Source: Clostridia bacterium (GTDB lineage: Bacteria; Bacillota; Clostridia; Christensenellales; Aristaeellaceae). From it: a stretch of 41,577 nt of DNA. Made by a program: the position numbers and the translations under genes. The stretch spans positions 1 through 41,577 of the forward strand of contig JAFVXE010000006.1 in NCBI GenBank assembly GCA_017501255.1. Direction: 5' to 3'. The notes below the pieces were generated by a model, which was given only the letters and a program-made list of their open reading frames with translations, was not told the origin of the DNA and did no database searches. Positions 33,349 to 40,976 of this stretch are shown here, piece by piece; position 1 is the first letter of the stretch, and each line of letters opens with the position of its first letter.

Positions 33349-33843
33349 ATGATAGAAACTATTGCTAAGGTGATCGACTATGTTGCATCAATTACCCCTG
33401 CTTTGGTGTTTGTTTTTTCATTGATTCAATTCCGAATCAATAGTGAAAGAATAAAAAACGAAGCAACGATTAGAGCATATAACGAACTGCAAATGGAGGT
33501 TTTTTCTCCTTTAAACAGACTACTTAAGAAATATATGACATATAAGAAGGGGAACTGGGTTTTAGTACCAAAAGAATTGAAAAAAATCGATTTTCACAGT
33601 GACGAATGGGAGAATTTTACTAATTGGTTATCAAAAATCGAAACATTTTCTGCTGGTATTAATACAGGAATTTTTTCTCTTGAAATTTTGAAGCACGTTG
33701 GAGGACACTACTTTGTGCGGCTTTATCATGATCTAAAGGTAATTATCAAAAGAAAAGAAGAAATGAATATATCTGGAGGAGCGCGATATGCAGAATTTAA
33801 AAAAGTGGTAGACGAATTGAGCATATCGTCTATAAAAATATAA
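33349..33843 (+). CDS. AT-rich membrane-anchored protein, DUF4760-like
   Basis: A 164-residue protein with an N-terminal hydrophobic helix (YVASITPALVFVFSLIQF) and a long basic, aromatic-rich cytoplasmic part. The segment NWLSKIETFSAGINTGIFSLEIL resembles the DUF4760 family, whose function is unknown. ATG at 33349 follows AGGAGG by nine bases. The gene is strikingly AT-rich with A/T-ending codons, unlike all flanking genes, which points to recent foreign origin. It is inside or at the edge of the recombinase element and could be its cargo. A defence or exclusion role is possible but unsupported. Confidence 0.7.
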   Translation: MIETIAKVIDYVASITPALVFVFSLIQFRINSERIKNEATIRAYNELQMEVFSPLNRLLKKYMTYKKGNWVLVPKELKKIDFHSDEWENFTNWLSKIETFSAGINTGIFSLEILKHVGGHYFVRLYHDLKVIIKRKEEMNISGGARYAEFKKVVDELSISSIKI

Positions 33844-34169
33844 TGGACGGCTTGGTAAAAATATAGGGTGGTTTTTGACTTGCTTATTCATAAAGATGAA
33901 ATTCTCTGAGTTTATCTTGGATTATCCTAATCACACTTCCAGTATGTCAATACCCATCAATGGAAATCCTGCATCAATCAGGGTTTCCTTTTTTTCATAC
34001 CGCCGAACACAGGCAGTTCATGATTGTAAATTCGCATTTGATGGTTGGTTTTTTCTCGTGTTGATTCGTTAGATATATTGGGTCTTCCAAAATCATCCAA
34101 ATATGGATGAGTACTCACCATGAATTGGATCACCACCCACCAACGCAACACAGAACAGGAGGAATCCCG
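33844..34169 (+). other. non-coding AT-rich gap with terminator
   Basis: 326 bases without a convincing gene. It contains the terminator at 33962-33995 and a small CATCC/GGATG hairpin near 34096-34111. GC content rises again near 34100, so an element boundary probably lies here. I found no direct repeat shared with the left side near 30.9-31.1 kb that would define att sites. Confidence 0.5.
33962..33995 (+). terminator. rho-independent terminator
   Basis: A 10-bp stem with one T-G pair (GGAAATCCTG at 33962-33971 with CAGGGTTTCC at 33979-33988) has a 7-nt loop and runs into a T7 tract. Confidence 0.85.
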
Positions 34170-35267
34170 ATGAAAAAGCTATGTTTCTTGCTGACGATCA
34201 CGCTGCTGTGCCAATGCTTCGCTGCCGGGGTAGCATCACCTGCGCAGGCATCCGAAATCCTGTTTGCTGCAGAAGACTTTGAAGTGCTTTGCAGTGCACA
34301 GGATGAAAACGGAAACCTGTGCATCGGCGGTAGAACCAAGATGCCCAAGGGCAGATTGATCTGTGTGGATACGACCGGCAATCTGCTGTGGTCTGTGGAA
34401 AACGATCTGCCAGGCGGCGATTGGTACAGCGGCATTGTCCCCTGTGGTGATGGACGGTATATGGCGCTGCACCAGCAGAATGATTCCTCGTTTACGCACC
34501 ATCTGGAGGTGATCGAACAGGGTCAGGTCGTGCAGACCACTCAGTTGCCGGATGAACAGGCGTTTTCTCTTTATCCGGCGGAGGATGGTGTGCTACTGCT
34601 CACCGGCGGCGCCATTGATGCCACCCATCTTTCCAAATGGAGCTATGATGGCGAGCAGCTTTGGAAACTGGATTTCGGCAAGGGCTACCGCTTCTACGAA
34701 GTATTGACGCTGCAGGAAGGGTATCTGGGCATCGGCTACCACATTCCCGACCACGATTCCGCCGGTGATGCCGCTGTGTGCCTCATCGATAAGGATGGAC
34801 AATCAGTACAGGAATACTTCCCGAAGAAGGATTCCCGGTGGATTGATGCTGCCATATCCGATGGAATGCTGTATCTGTTCGGCGAGACAGAGCATGAGGA
34901 GCTGTTCAAGGGCATCGTAGCTGCCAATGCCTCTGCCGAAGGCATGGAGCCGGTCATTTACACCCCGGATACGCAGGGGGAGCTGATCCCCTTCTCTCTG
35001 GTGCCGATGGATGGCGGTTTTCTTACGGCAAGCTCACAATGGAACCGGCTGATCCCCACGGTGCTCACATTGACCCGGTTCAATAGGGAATGCCGGTCGG
35101 TAGGCACGTTTACCTGTCCGATGGCCGATCTGCGCGCCATCTGTGATTGCTGGCTGTTTTCAAAGAATGGACAGGCGTTTGCGCTGGTGTGCGGCACGGT
35201 AGAGGGTTCCTTCCAATACGTGGCCAGACTGGTGCAGATTCCCCTTGGTATAGGGTCTGCCCGGTAA
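34170..35267 (+). CDS. secreted beta-propeller-like protein
   Basis: A 365-residue exported protein. A signal peptide is clear (MKKLCFLLTITLLCQCF, then ASPAQA before the mature start near residue 29). The mature part has repeated strands of the type GRLICVDTTGNLLWSVEN, HLSKWSYDGEQLWKLDF and AAVCLIDKDGQSVQEYF, the spacing of PQQ/WD-like propeller blades. No enzyme motif is seen. AGGAGG lies seven bases before ATG 34170. A paralogue of similar length lies at 39473-40623, and the two bracket the sigma/sensor pair, which suggests a shared role at the cell surface. Ligand unknown. Confidence 0.75.
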   Translation: MKKLCFLLTITLLCQCFAAGVASPAQASEILFAAEDFEVLCSAQDENGNLCIGGRTKMPKGRLICVDTTGNLLWSVENDLPGGDWYSGIVPCGDGRYMALHQQNDSSFTHHLEVIEQGQVVQTTQLPDEQAFSLYPAEDGVLLLTGGAIDATHLSKWSYDGEQLWKLDFGKGYRFYEVLTLQEGYLGIGYHIPDHDSAGDAAVCLIDKDGQSVQEYFPKKDSRWIDAAISDGMLYLFGETEHEELFKGIVAANASAEGMEPVIYTPDTQGELIPFSLVPMDGGFLTASSQWNRLIPTVLTLTRFNRECRSVGTFTCPMADLRAICDCWLFSKNGQAFALVCGTVEGSFQYVARLVQIPLGIGSAR

Positions 35268-35324
35268 CTCTGCCGATGGGTATGGCAAAATGAAAAATAA
35301 GGTTTAGATTTCTGCCCGTTCGTT

Positions 35325-35381
35325 CGTCTGTTTAGACAGATGGGTTCATGAACCGGAACAAATGGCAGGAGGTATTGTCTT
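35325..35381 (+). promoter_or_regulatory. inverted repeats and possible ECF-type promoter before the sigma gene
   Basis: A 7-bp hairpin (35325-35331 with 35336-35342) is followed by the palindrome GGTTCATGAACC (35343-35354). Directly next comes GGAAC (35355-35359) and, 17 nt later, GTCT (35377-35380), an arrangement reminiscent of ECF sigma promoters. The match is short, so autoregulation is only a hypothesis. Confidence 0.3.
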
Positions 35382-35453
35382 GTGAAGAGAATCCTTGCTT
35401 TGATTGCCATGGATGGCAGTACCGGGCACTGGAGGAATGAGTACAGGAGGTGA
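35382..35453 (+). CDS. possible 23-codon leader peptide before the sigma gene
   Basis: GTG at 35382 has AGGAGG eight bases upstream and opens a 23-codon frame (MKRILALIAMDGS start). Its TGA lies within the AGGAGGTGA ribosome binding site of the sigma gene. This geometry would couple translation of leader and sigma factor. The length is short enough for chance. Confidence 0.3.
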   Translation: MKRILALIAMDGSTGHWRNEYRR

Positions 35454-35458
35454 TTCCG

Positions 35459-35962
35459 GTGGCAACAAGCCCCCACGAAGGCGCGTTGATTCGTTTGATG
35501 CGCCAATACGAAAAGGAAGTGCTGAAAGTATGCACTGTCTACCTGCGGGATCTGACGCTGGCAGAGGATGCGGCGCAGGAGACATTTTTCAAGGCATATA
35601 AGGCCATGGACAGGTTTCAGGGCGGCAGCAGCGAAAAAACATGGCTGATGCGCATTGCCATCAATACCTGTAAGGATATCCGGCGCGGGGCGTGGTTTCG
35701 CCATACGGATCGCAGCATTTCGCTGGATAAGCTGCCGGAGCCTGCGGTGCCTCCGCAGGCGGATAGCGTCCTCCTGACGCTGGAAGTGATGCGCCTGCCT
35801 GCCAAGGAGCGGGAAGTGGTGCTGCTGCGCTACTACCAGAACATGACGCTGGCCGAGGTGGCGCAGGTGCTGGGCATCAGCGCTACGGCAGTGGCCAAGC
35901 GGCTGAAAAAGGCCCATGAACATCTGGATCCGGTGCTGAAAGGAGGCGAGGAGCATGTCTAA
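35459..35962 (+). CDS. ECF-family RNA polymerase sigma factor
   Basis: A 167-residue group 4 sigma factor. Region 2 (about 10-80) has LIRLMRQYEKEVLKVC, DLTLAEDAAQETFFKAYKA and the -10-recognising TWLMRIAINTCKD. Region 4 (about 105-160) has LPAKEREVVLLRYYQNMTLAEVAQVLGIS, with the recognition helix in SATAVAKRLKKA. GTG at 35459 is chosen because AGGAGGTGA precedes it by five to eight bases; an in-frame GTG at 35450 lies inside that site. It overlaps the next gene by 8 nt, the usual arrangement for a sigma factor with its anti-sigma partner. Confidence 0.92.
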   Translation: MATSPHEGALIRLMRQYEKEVLKVCTVYLRDLTLAEDAAQETFFKAYKAMDRFQGGSSEKTWLMRIAINTCKDIRRGAWFRHTDRSISLDKLPEPAVPPQADSVLLTLEVMRLPAKEREVVLLRYYQNMTLAEVAQVLGISATAVAKRLKKAHEHLDPVLKGGEEHV

Positions 35963-38168
35963 GGAGATGAGAATCCGGCTGAGCGTGGATGAATGCCTGT
36001 CCGGTGTGGAGAACCGCCCCTCGCTGGAAAACCGCGTACTGGAGAGGATTCAAGGTCAGCGGCGTGCACCTGCGAAGCTTTCTGTGGCCATGGTCATGGT
36101 GCTGGCGCTGATGTTGCTCACCGCCGCCGCGCTGGCAGTGGGGGCCATTGCGGGCTGGTTCCGGGTGGAACAGCAGCAGGTGGGCGCAATGCAAAGCTGC
36201 GTATCCGATGGGGATACCCTGTACCTGCTCACCGACCGCGGACTGTATACATGGCAGCCCGAGGATACGGAACCTGCGCTGATGCTCTCTGCTGAGCAGC
36301 TTTGGGACAATGGCTTCACGCCGGAAGCCCTGCTGTGCCGGATGGGGGATGAGCTTGCTTTGCTTCATCCGGAAACCCGAACCCTGTGGCAGGTGGACGG
36401 ACAGAAGCTGCAACCGCTGGCTGAATACAGCGGCACGGTGTTGGATAACAGCAGTCTGAGAATCAGAGCCGTGACATGTGCTGGCGAAACGCTGCTGATC
36501 CGGGTGGTTCCGCAGAATGGGCGTGAGAATGAAGCGCAGCTTTTCCGCTGGCATTTGCCCACGGGCAGCGTGGAGCAGTTGTCACTGCCCCATGTGGTGG
36601 AACTGTGCGCTTTGGATGATGCCCACGCGCTGGTGCTCCAGCAGGATGTATCCGCCATGAAAGAAGTTCTGTCCCGGATCGATGCCGCCACCGGCAGCAT
36701 CGTGGAGACTCTGTATACCGCGCCTGTGCAGGGGATGGAAGGCATCATGGTGCATCCAAAAACCCGGCAGATCATTGCTTTTGTGGCTGGCGCGCCTTCC
36801 CTGTGGAATGGAACCAGCTGGGAACCCATGCAGGGCTATGGATTGAGCATTCATACGGATGCCTGTGCCGTCATCGGTGACGGCTTGGCAGCCATCAATT
36901 TCAATGATTTGCAGGTGATCCCCTTTGTGCCGGAAAACAGCCTGACCACCCTGCGCATCAGCGGCATCATGGCCCTGAACAACGAGGATGATGCTTTCCA
37001 GCAGGAGTTTCCGGGCATTGCTGTGCAGCGGGCGAAGAATGCTGCGCTGACCGCTGCGGATATCCGGCAGGCCATCGCGGATGGGGACACCACCGACCTG
37101 TTCCATGTGTCGCTGAACTGGGATGTGGCTGCTATGTTCCGGGATGGTACACTGGCTGCGCTGCCGTCCTCTGCGATACTTCACGAGGATGCACAGGCCA
37201 TGCTGCCAGCCTTCCGGGAAGGACTTTGCGTGGACGGCGCATGGTATGCGGTTCCCACCAATGTGCTCGTATCGATATGGGAGAGCAGCGAAGCGGTTCC
37301 GGCAACCTTTGTTGAGCTGCTGGAGGCGCAAGCGGGGGCTGCATCACCGTACATTGCGCCCCTTTGGTCGGGTATCGGCTGGACGAAAGAAAATGATGCC
37401 GATTATCTGTTGACAACAATGATTCTGGCAAGTGGCGCAGAGGGCGTAGACTTCCACGCCCCGGCGTTTGCGGATGCTTTGCAGGCCTTGCGGGCTGCAC
37501 AATTCTCTACAGAAACACAGACGGGGATACCTGTGATCACCACGGATCTGTCGGTGGATTTGCATGGCCAGCTGGCAGTTCCCGTGCAGCCGGGGGGAAA
37601 GCAGGGTGTACAGCCAGGCGAACAGGATCCGCCCGCACCCATCCTGTGGCAGGTTCCCAGCGCGGTTACTGCGGAACTATCGCCGATCATTCCCGCCCGT
37701 CTGACGGTTTATGTACTCAATCCCAACGCAGCCAATCCAGAACTGGCACTTCGCTTTCTGGAATATGTGGCTGCCCATCGGCAGCCGGAGCAGGATGCGT
37801 TATTGAAGCCCATGACCGCTGAGCCGATGCTGTATCCCGAGGTGGAAGCGCAGATTGAATGGATTAAGGAGGATCAGCGGGCGCTGGACGAGGCGCAAGG
37901 CTTGGCGACCGATGAGGAAGCGTTGGAAAGGCGCATCCATGCCATCAAAACCGCACCGGATTCGTGGGCAGTGGATGAGATCCGTTTGCAGACCTATCGG
38001 GATAGGATCGTACCCTACGTGCGTTTGCACCTCCATCCATTGCTGACCAGACAGGCAAAAGAGACAGGCGGTACCTATGACCAGATGCTTCAAGCGGTGC
38101 TGGCTTATGTGAATGGTGAAGGAACGCTGGAGGATTGTTTGCGGAAGCTGGATGCTTTGCTGCCGTAA
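35955..38168 (+). CDS. membrane sensor: anti-sigma-like tail, propeller-like part and solute-binding-like domain
   Basis: A 737-residue single-pass protein overlapping the sigma gene. Residues 1-41 are cytoplasmic (RIRLSVDECLSGVENRP, LENRVLERIQGQRR), 42-68 form one helix, and the rest is outside. Residues about 75-330 have blade-like strands (DTLYLLTDRGLYTWQPED). From about 338 on it reads like an ABC solute-binding protein: LTTLRISGIMALNNEDDAF, FPGIAVQ, IADGDTTDLF, FRDGTLAALPS and VDGAWYAVPTNV. The last 100 residues are helical. The tail lacks the HxxxCxxC zinc motif of classic anti-sigma factors. I infer that it holds the sigma factor and responds to an external ligand; neither is proven. 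ATG 35955 has GGCGAGGAG upstream. Confidence 0.75.
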   Translation: MSKEMRIRLSVDECLSGVENRPSLENRVLERIQGQRRAPAKLSVAMVMVLALMLLTAAALAVGAIAGWFRVEQQQVGAMQSCVSDGDTLYLLTDRGLYTWQPEDTEPALMLSAEQLWDNGFTPEALLCRMGDELALLHPETRTLWQVDGQKLQPLAEYSGTVLDNSSLRIRAVTCAGETLLIRVVPQNGRENEAQLFRWHLPTGSVEQLSLPHVVELCALDDAHALVLQQDVSAMKEVLSRIDAATGSIVETLYTAPVQGMEGIMVHPKTRQIIAFVAGAPSLWNGTSWEPMQGYGLSIHTDACAVIGDGLAAINFNDLQVIPFVPENSLTTLRISGIMALNNEDDAFQQEFPGIAVQRAKNAALTAADIRQAIADGDTTDLFHVSLNWDVAAMFRDGTLAALPSSAILHEDAQAMLPAFREGLCVDGAWYAVPTNVLVSIWESSEAVPATFVELLEAQAGAASPYIAPLWSGIGWTKENDADYLLTTMILASGAEGVDFHAPAFADALQALRAAQFSTETQTGIPVITTDLSVDLHGQLAVPVQPGGKQGVQPGEQDPPAPILWQVPSAVTAELSPIIPARLTVYVLNPNAANPELALRFLEYVAAHRQPEQDALLKPMTAEPMLYPEVEAQIEWIKEDQRALDEAQGLATDEEALERRIHAIKTAPDSWAVDEIRLQTYRDRIVPYVRLHLHPLLTRQAKETGGTYDQMLQAVLAYVNGEGTLEDCLRKLDALLP

Positions 38169-38199
38169 CAGGTTATCCATTGAGAACGGAGGGATTACC

Positions 38200-39385
38200 A
38201 TGAAACGCATTTCTCTCTTTGCTGCTATGTGGCTGTGTTTCCTGCTGCTGATACCGTTGGTGGTGTGTGCCGATACCGATACGCTCCACGAGCCTTCCGG
38301 GAATAAGATTCAGGCAGAGGAAGCGGTCACGCTGGCATGCCAATTCATCAAAGAACTGACCGGCGTTAAACTGACGGGGCTTTATTCCGTAGAGGACGGA
38401 ATGAAGGTGGAGGGTCAGCCGGAGATGTATTTTGGTCCCGGCTGGCAGTGGGGCGCAGATACGCAGGAGGATTGCTGGATACTGATCCTGCGCAACCAAA
38501 CAGCTATCGATACGCCCATCGTGGTGCTGCACGGAATCACCGGTGAGGTGTTATATTGGGAGTACACCCAACAGACGATCAATTGTACGTATCTCAACAG
38601 CTTGCCAACAGATGATCATCTGTCCTTGCAGCAGGCGGTCAATATAGCGCAAAGCAGGTTCATGCCTGCAATGGAGCCGCCGTTATCCGCCGATGGCATC
38701 CGCTTCACAGGGGCTGCCTTTGGCGATGCGGATACATGGGTTGCACAGGCAACAAACACAGAAGCAGAGTCGGCATGGAAGATCGAATTGTTGTACGAAG
38801 ACCCTGACAGGCAATATGGATATATCGGTTATTTCGATGCGGCAAGCGGCGGGGTTTTGAGGGAGATGATCCACGAAAGAACGCCTGCATCCGGCGGGGA
38901 TGGTGCAGGCATCGGTCAGGGTGAAAGCTTTATCGACATGGGTTTTTGGAACATGTCGATAGAAGAGAAAGCGCAATTCTCCGAAAAATGGATCCCTTTG
39001 GTCAATGCCTATCTGGCGCGGCATCCCTATGCCCCCCCAACCCAACAATCTGTTTTACTATGCTACCCGTTGCGTATACGGCATCCCCGCCAAGGATGAC
39101 ATACAACAGGAAGATGCCATTCATCTTGCCAGACAAGCAACGGTCACTTTGGGAGCAAGCCTTGATACGCTGGAGCGCAGACCGGTTGAATGTCTTTTTG
39201 ATATCACCGATCCGCAGAACCCCCTTTGGAAGATTGTCGTTATGTCGGCAAAGGTGAACAGGAACGAATATGTGACCAACCAGAACTGGGCGCGCTATCG
39301 GGTGGTCATCAATGCAAAAACAGGTATTGTAGAAGAAGCTTGGGAAATCCAGCCGGAAATGGATGTTATCCTGTGGCGTTTTTGA
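38200..39385 (+). pseudogene. secreted protein with three PepSY-like repeats, frameshifted
   Basis: ATG at 38200 (GGAGG upstream) starts an exported protein: signal peptide MKRISLFAAMWLCFLLLIP ending near VCA, then three similar modules of about 85 residues. Their shared features are a helix with AxxxA spacing (EEAVTLACQF; LQQAVNIAQ; QEDAIHLARQ), strands, and an end such as GITGEVLYWE, DAASGGVLRE or NAKTGIVEEA, as in PepSY domains. The frame breaks at a C7 run (39032-39038): as written it stops at 39099, while removing one C restores a protein of 394 residues to 39385. It could be a real loss, slippage-based switching or a sequencing error. It lies 31 nt after the sensor gene. Confidence 0.75.
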
Positions 39386-39472
39386 TTGAAAGCATATTGG
39401 TTTGATCGGACAACGATTCTGTGATGCTGAGAGCTTTTTCTATCAAGAAATGCTTTGAAGGGAGGAAAACTC

Positions 39473-40623
39473 ATGAAGCGATTTTTTGCCATACTTCTGA
39501 TATTTCTGTTTCTTGCGCTTCCTGCTTTTGCAGAAGAAAGAATCGATTTGAGTACACCTGGTTCTGACAATCTGACCCCTTATACGCTCCCAGATGGACG
39601 CATCATTTTTGCCGGTAGTGCTGGAGAAAAAGGAGACTATCGAAACAGAAAAGCACGACTTGTATGTCTGAATTCAGATGGAACGATTGCTTGGGATTAT
39701 CTTCATCCAGCAGAAGGAAGCTGCAGTTTCAGCAATGTTCATCTGCTTCTGGACGGACAGCTTGGTGTGGTGTTTAAAACTCACCGGATCCAACAACGGT
39801 AGAAGCTGCTATTTACAAATTCTCTTTGGATGGCGAACTGCTCACAGGGCCGATCGGCATTTTCGCCGAGCGTATGCTTTTGTTCGATTCTACAGACGCC
39901 TGTATAACGTATCTGGTGTCATCGCCAGAGGGGCAGATCGCAAGTTACCATTTTGTAGACTGGGATGGAAAGCAGCTCTTCCAATTGCCAGCTGACAGCA
40001 TCATAGGAGGCGGGTTTCAAACCTTGCCTGTCGATGACGGCGTTCTTCTGATCGGAAATGAAACCGGTTTTCCTGCCCTTGGGAAGTTGATGAAGCTGGA
40101 TACGGCTGGCAACATTGTCTGGTCGCAGATCCTTGAACCCTCGTTGCCAAACGCGAACCATGCAAACTTCTCGCCGGTTTTTCCTTTGAGAGATGGCGGA
40201 TTTGCCGTTGTTCTTTACGAGGAAGTATATGATTCTTCTACTCCCTCTGCATCTGAAGGGTATCTGCTCCGGTTTGACAAAGAGGGTTCGCTGCTCTGGA
40301 AAACATCGTTGCAGCAGAGTGGCATTCCAGAAATCACAATGATGGACTGCATTGAATACGAAAACTATCTTGTTGCCGCGGAAGACCTTTCCTTTGGGAC
40401 GGAACAAGTTTGGAAGTACGATTGGTTTGATCTCAATACCGGGACACTGATCAAACGCACCGAACAACCTATGCCTGACGGAATCACCAATTACAGCAGC
40501 GATTTTGTTATTCTGGACAGCGGCTTGTGGATCAATCGGGATCTTCGCCAAAACAAAAAGGATGATCGTTTGGCAGAGTTGAACAGCAGGGATGAAGTCT
40601 TGATAAGAGTGCCCGAGCGCTAA
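39473..40623 (+). pseudogene. secreted beta-propeller-like protein, frameshifted
   Basis: ATG at 39473 (GGGAGG upstream) starts a signal peptide (MKRFFAILLIFLFLALP, cleavage near AFA) and propeller-like strands (RLVCLNSDGTIAWDYLHP; GKLMKLDTAGNIVWSQIL; GYLLRFDKEGSLLWKTSL) like those of the protein at 34170. The frame is broken at an A4 run (39776-39779) and stops at 39802. One added A gives FKNSPDPTTVEAAIYKFSL and joins it to the downstream frame ending at 40623, a protein of 383 residues. Three blades of the LxxDxxGxxxW type support the family. Decay, phase variation or sequencing error are all possible. It is the last gene of the sigma/sensor cluster. Confidence 0.75.
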
Positions 40624-40976
40624 GGATCATCCTTACAATAAGAATTTGTTTTGGCAACACCCCAGGGGCCCCGCCCCTGCATCTCAGGAAGAATCCAAAG
40701 AAACCGGCGGTTTCGTGGCACACAACTTTGCATGCAAAGTGTAGTGTGTTATACCTTTTGTGGGCGCTGACGCTGGAAAGGTGCTGTCCCCGGGGCGGGA
40801 CAGAGCCTTGCCTGCGGTATGAGGGCAGGCGGGTTTTGTGGACAAGTGCCACGAAAACACAGGGCTTTTCAAAAGCCGCCTGACCGGGAAGAGTTGGGGC
40901 AGGATTGCCTGCAGCCATGCGGAAGGCTTCCTGCCTCAACGTCCCGCAAAAGGGATACTCACCCCGCCGCAGCGGA
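40624..40976. other. hairpin-rich GC-rich intergenic stretch
   Basis: 353 bases without a supported gene but with many short perfect inverted repeats: TAAGGAT/ATCCTTA (40621-40635), CAGGGGC/GCCCCTG (40663-40679), GAAACC/GGTTTC (about 40700-40714), the 16-bp palindrome ACTTTGCATGCAAAGT (40725-40740) and CTGTCCC/GGGACAG (about 40784-40803). An open minus-strand frame crosses it but is rich in Arg/Pro/Cys with no start signal. It may be a dispersed repeat or a structured RNA. Confidence 0.5.

Noticed and set aside
33875..34072. 65-codon frame in the gap after the DUF4760-like gene
   Set aside because: It contains the terminator hairpin and T7 tract, and no ribosome binding site precedes it.
30880..34169. 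Search for att direct repeats bounding the recombinase element
   Set aside because: Reading both borders by eye gave no shared repeat longer than about 8 bases, so no boundaries are claimed.
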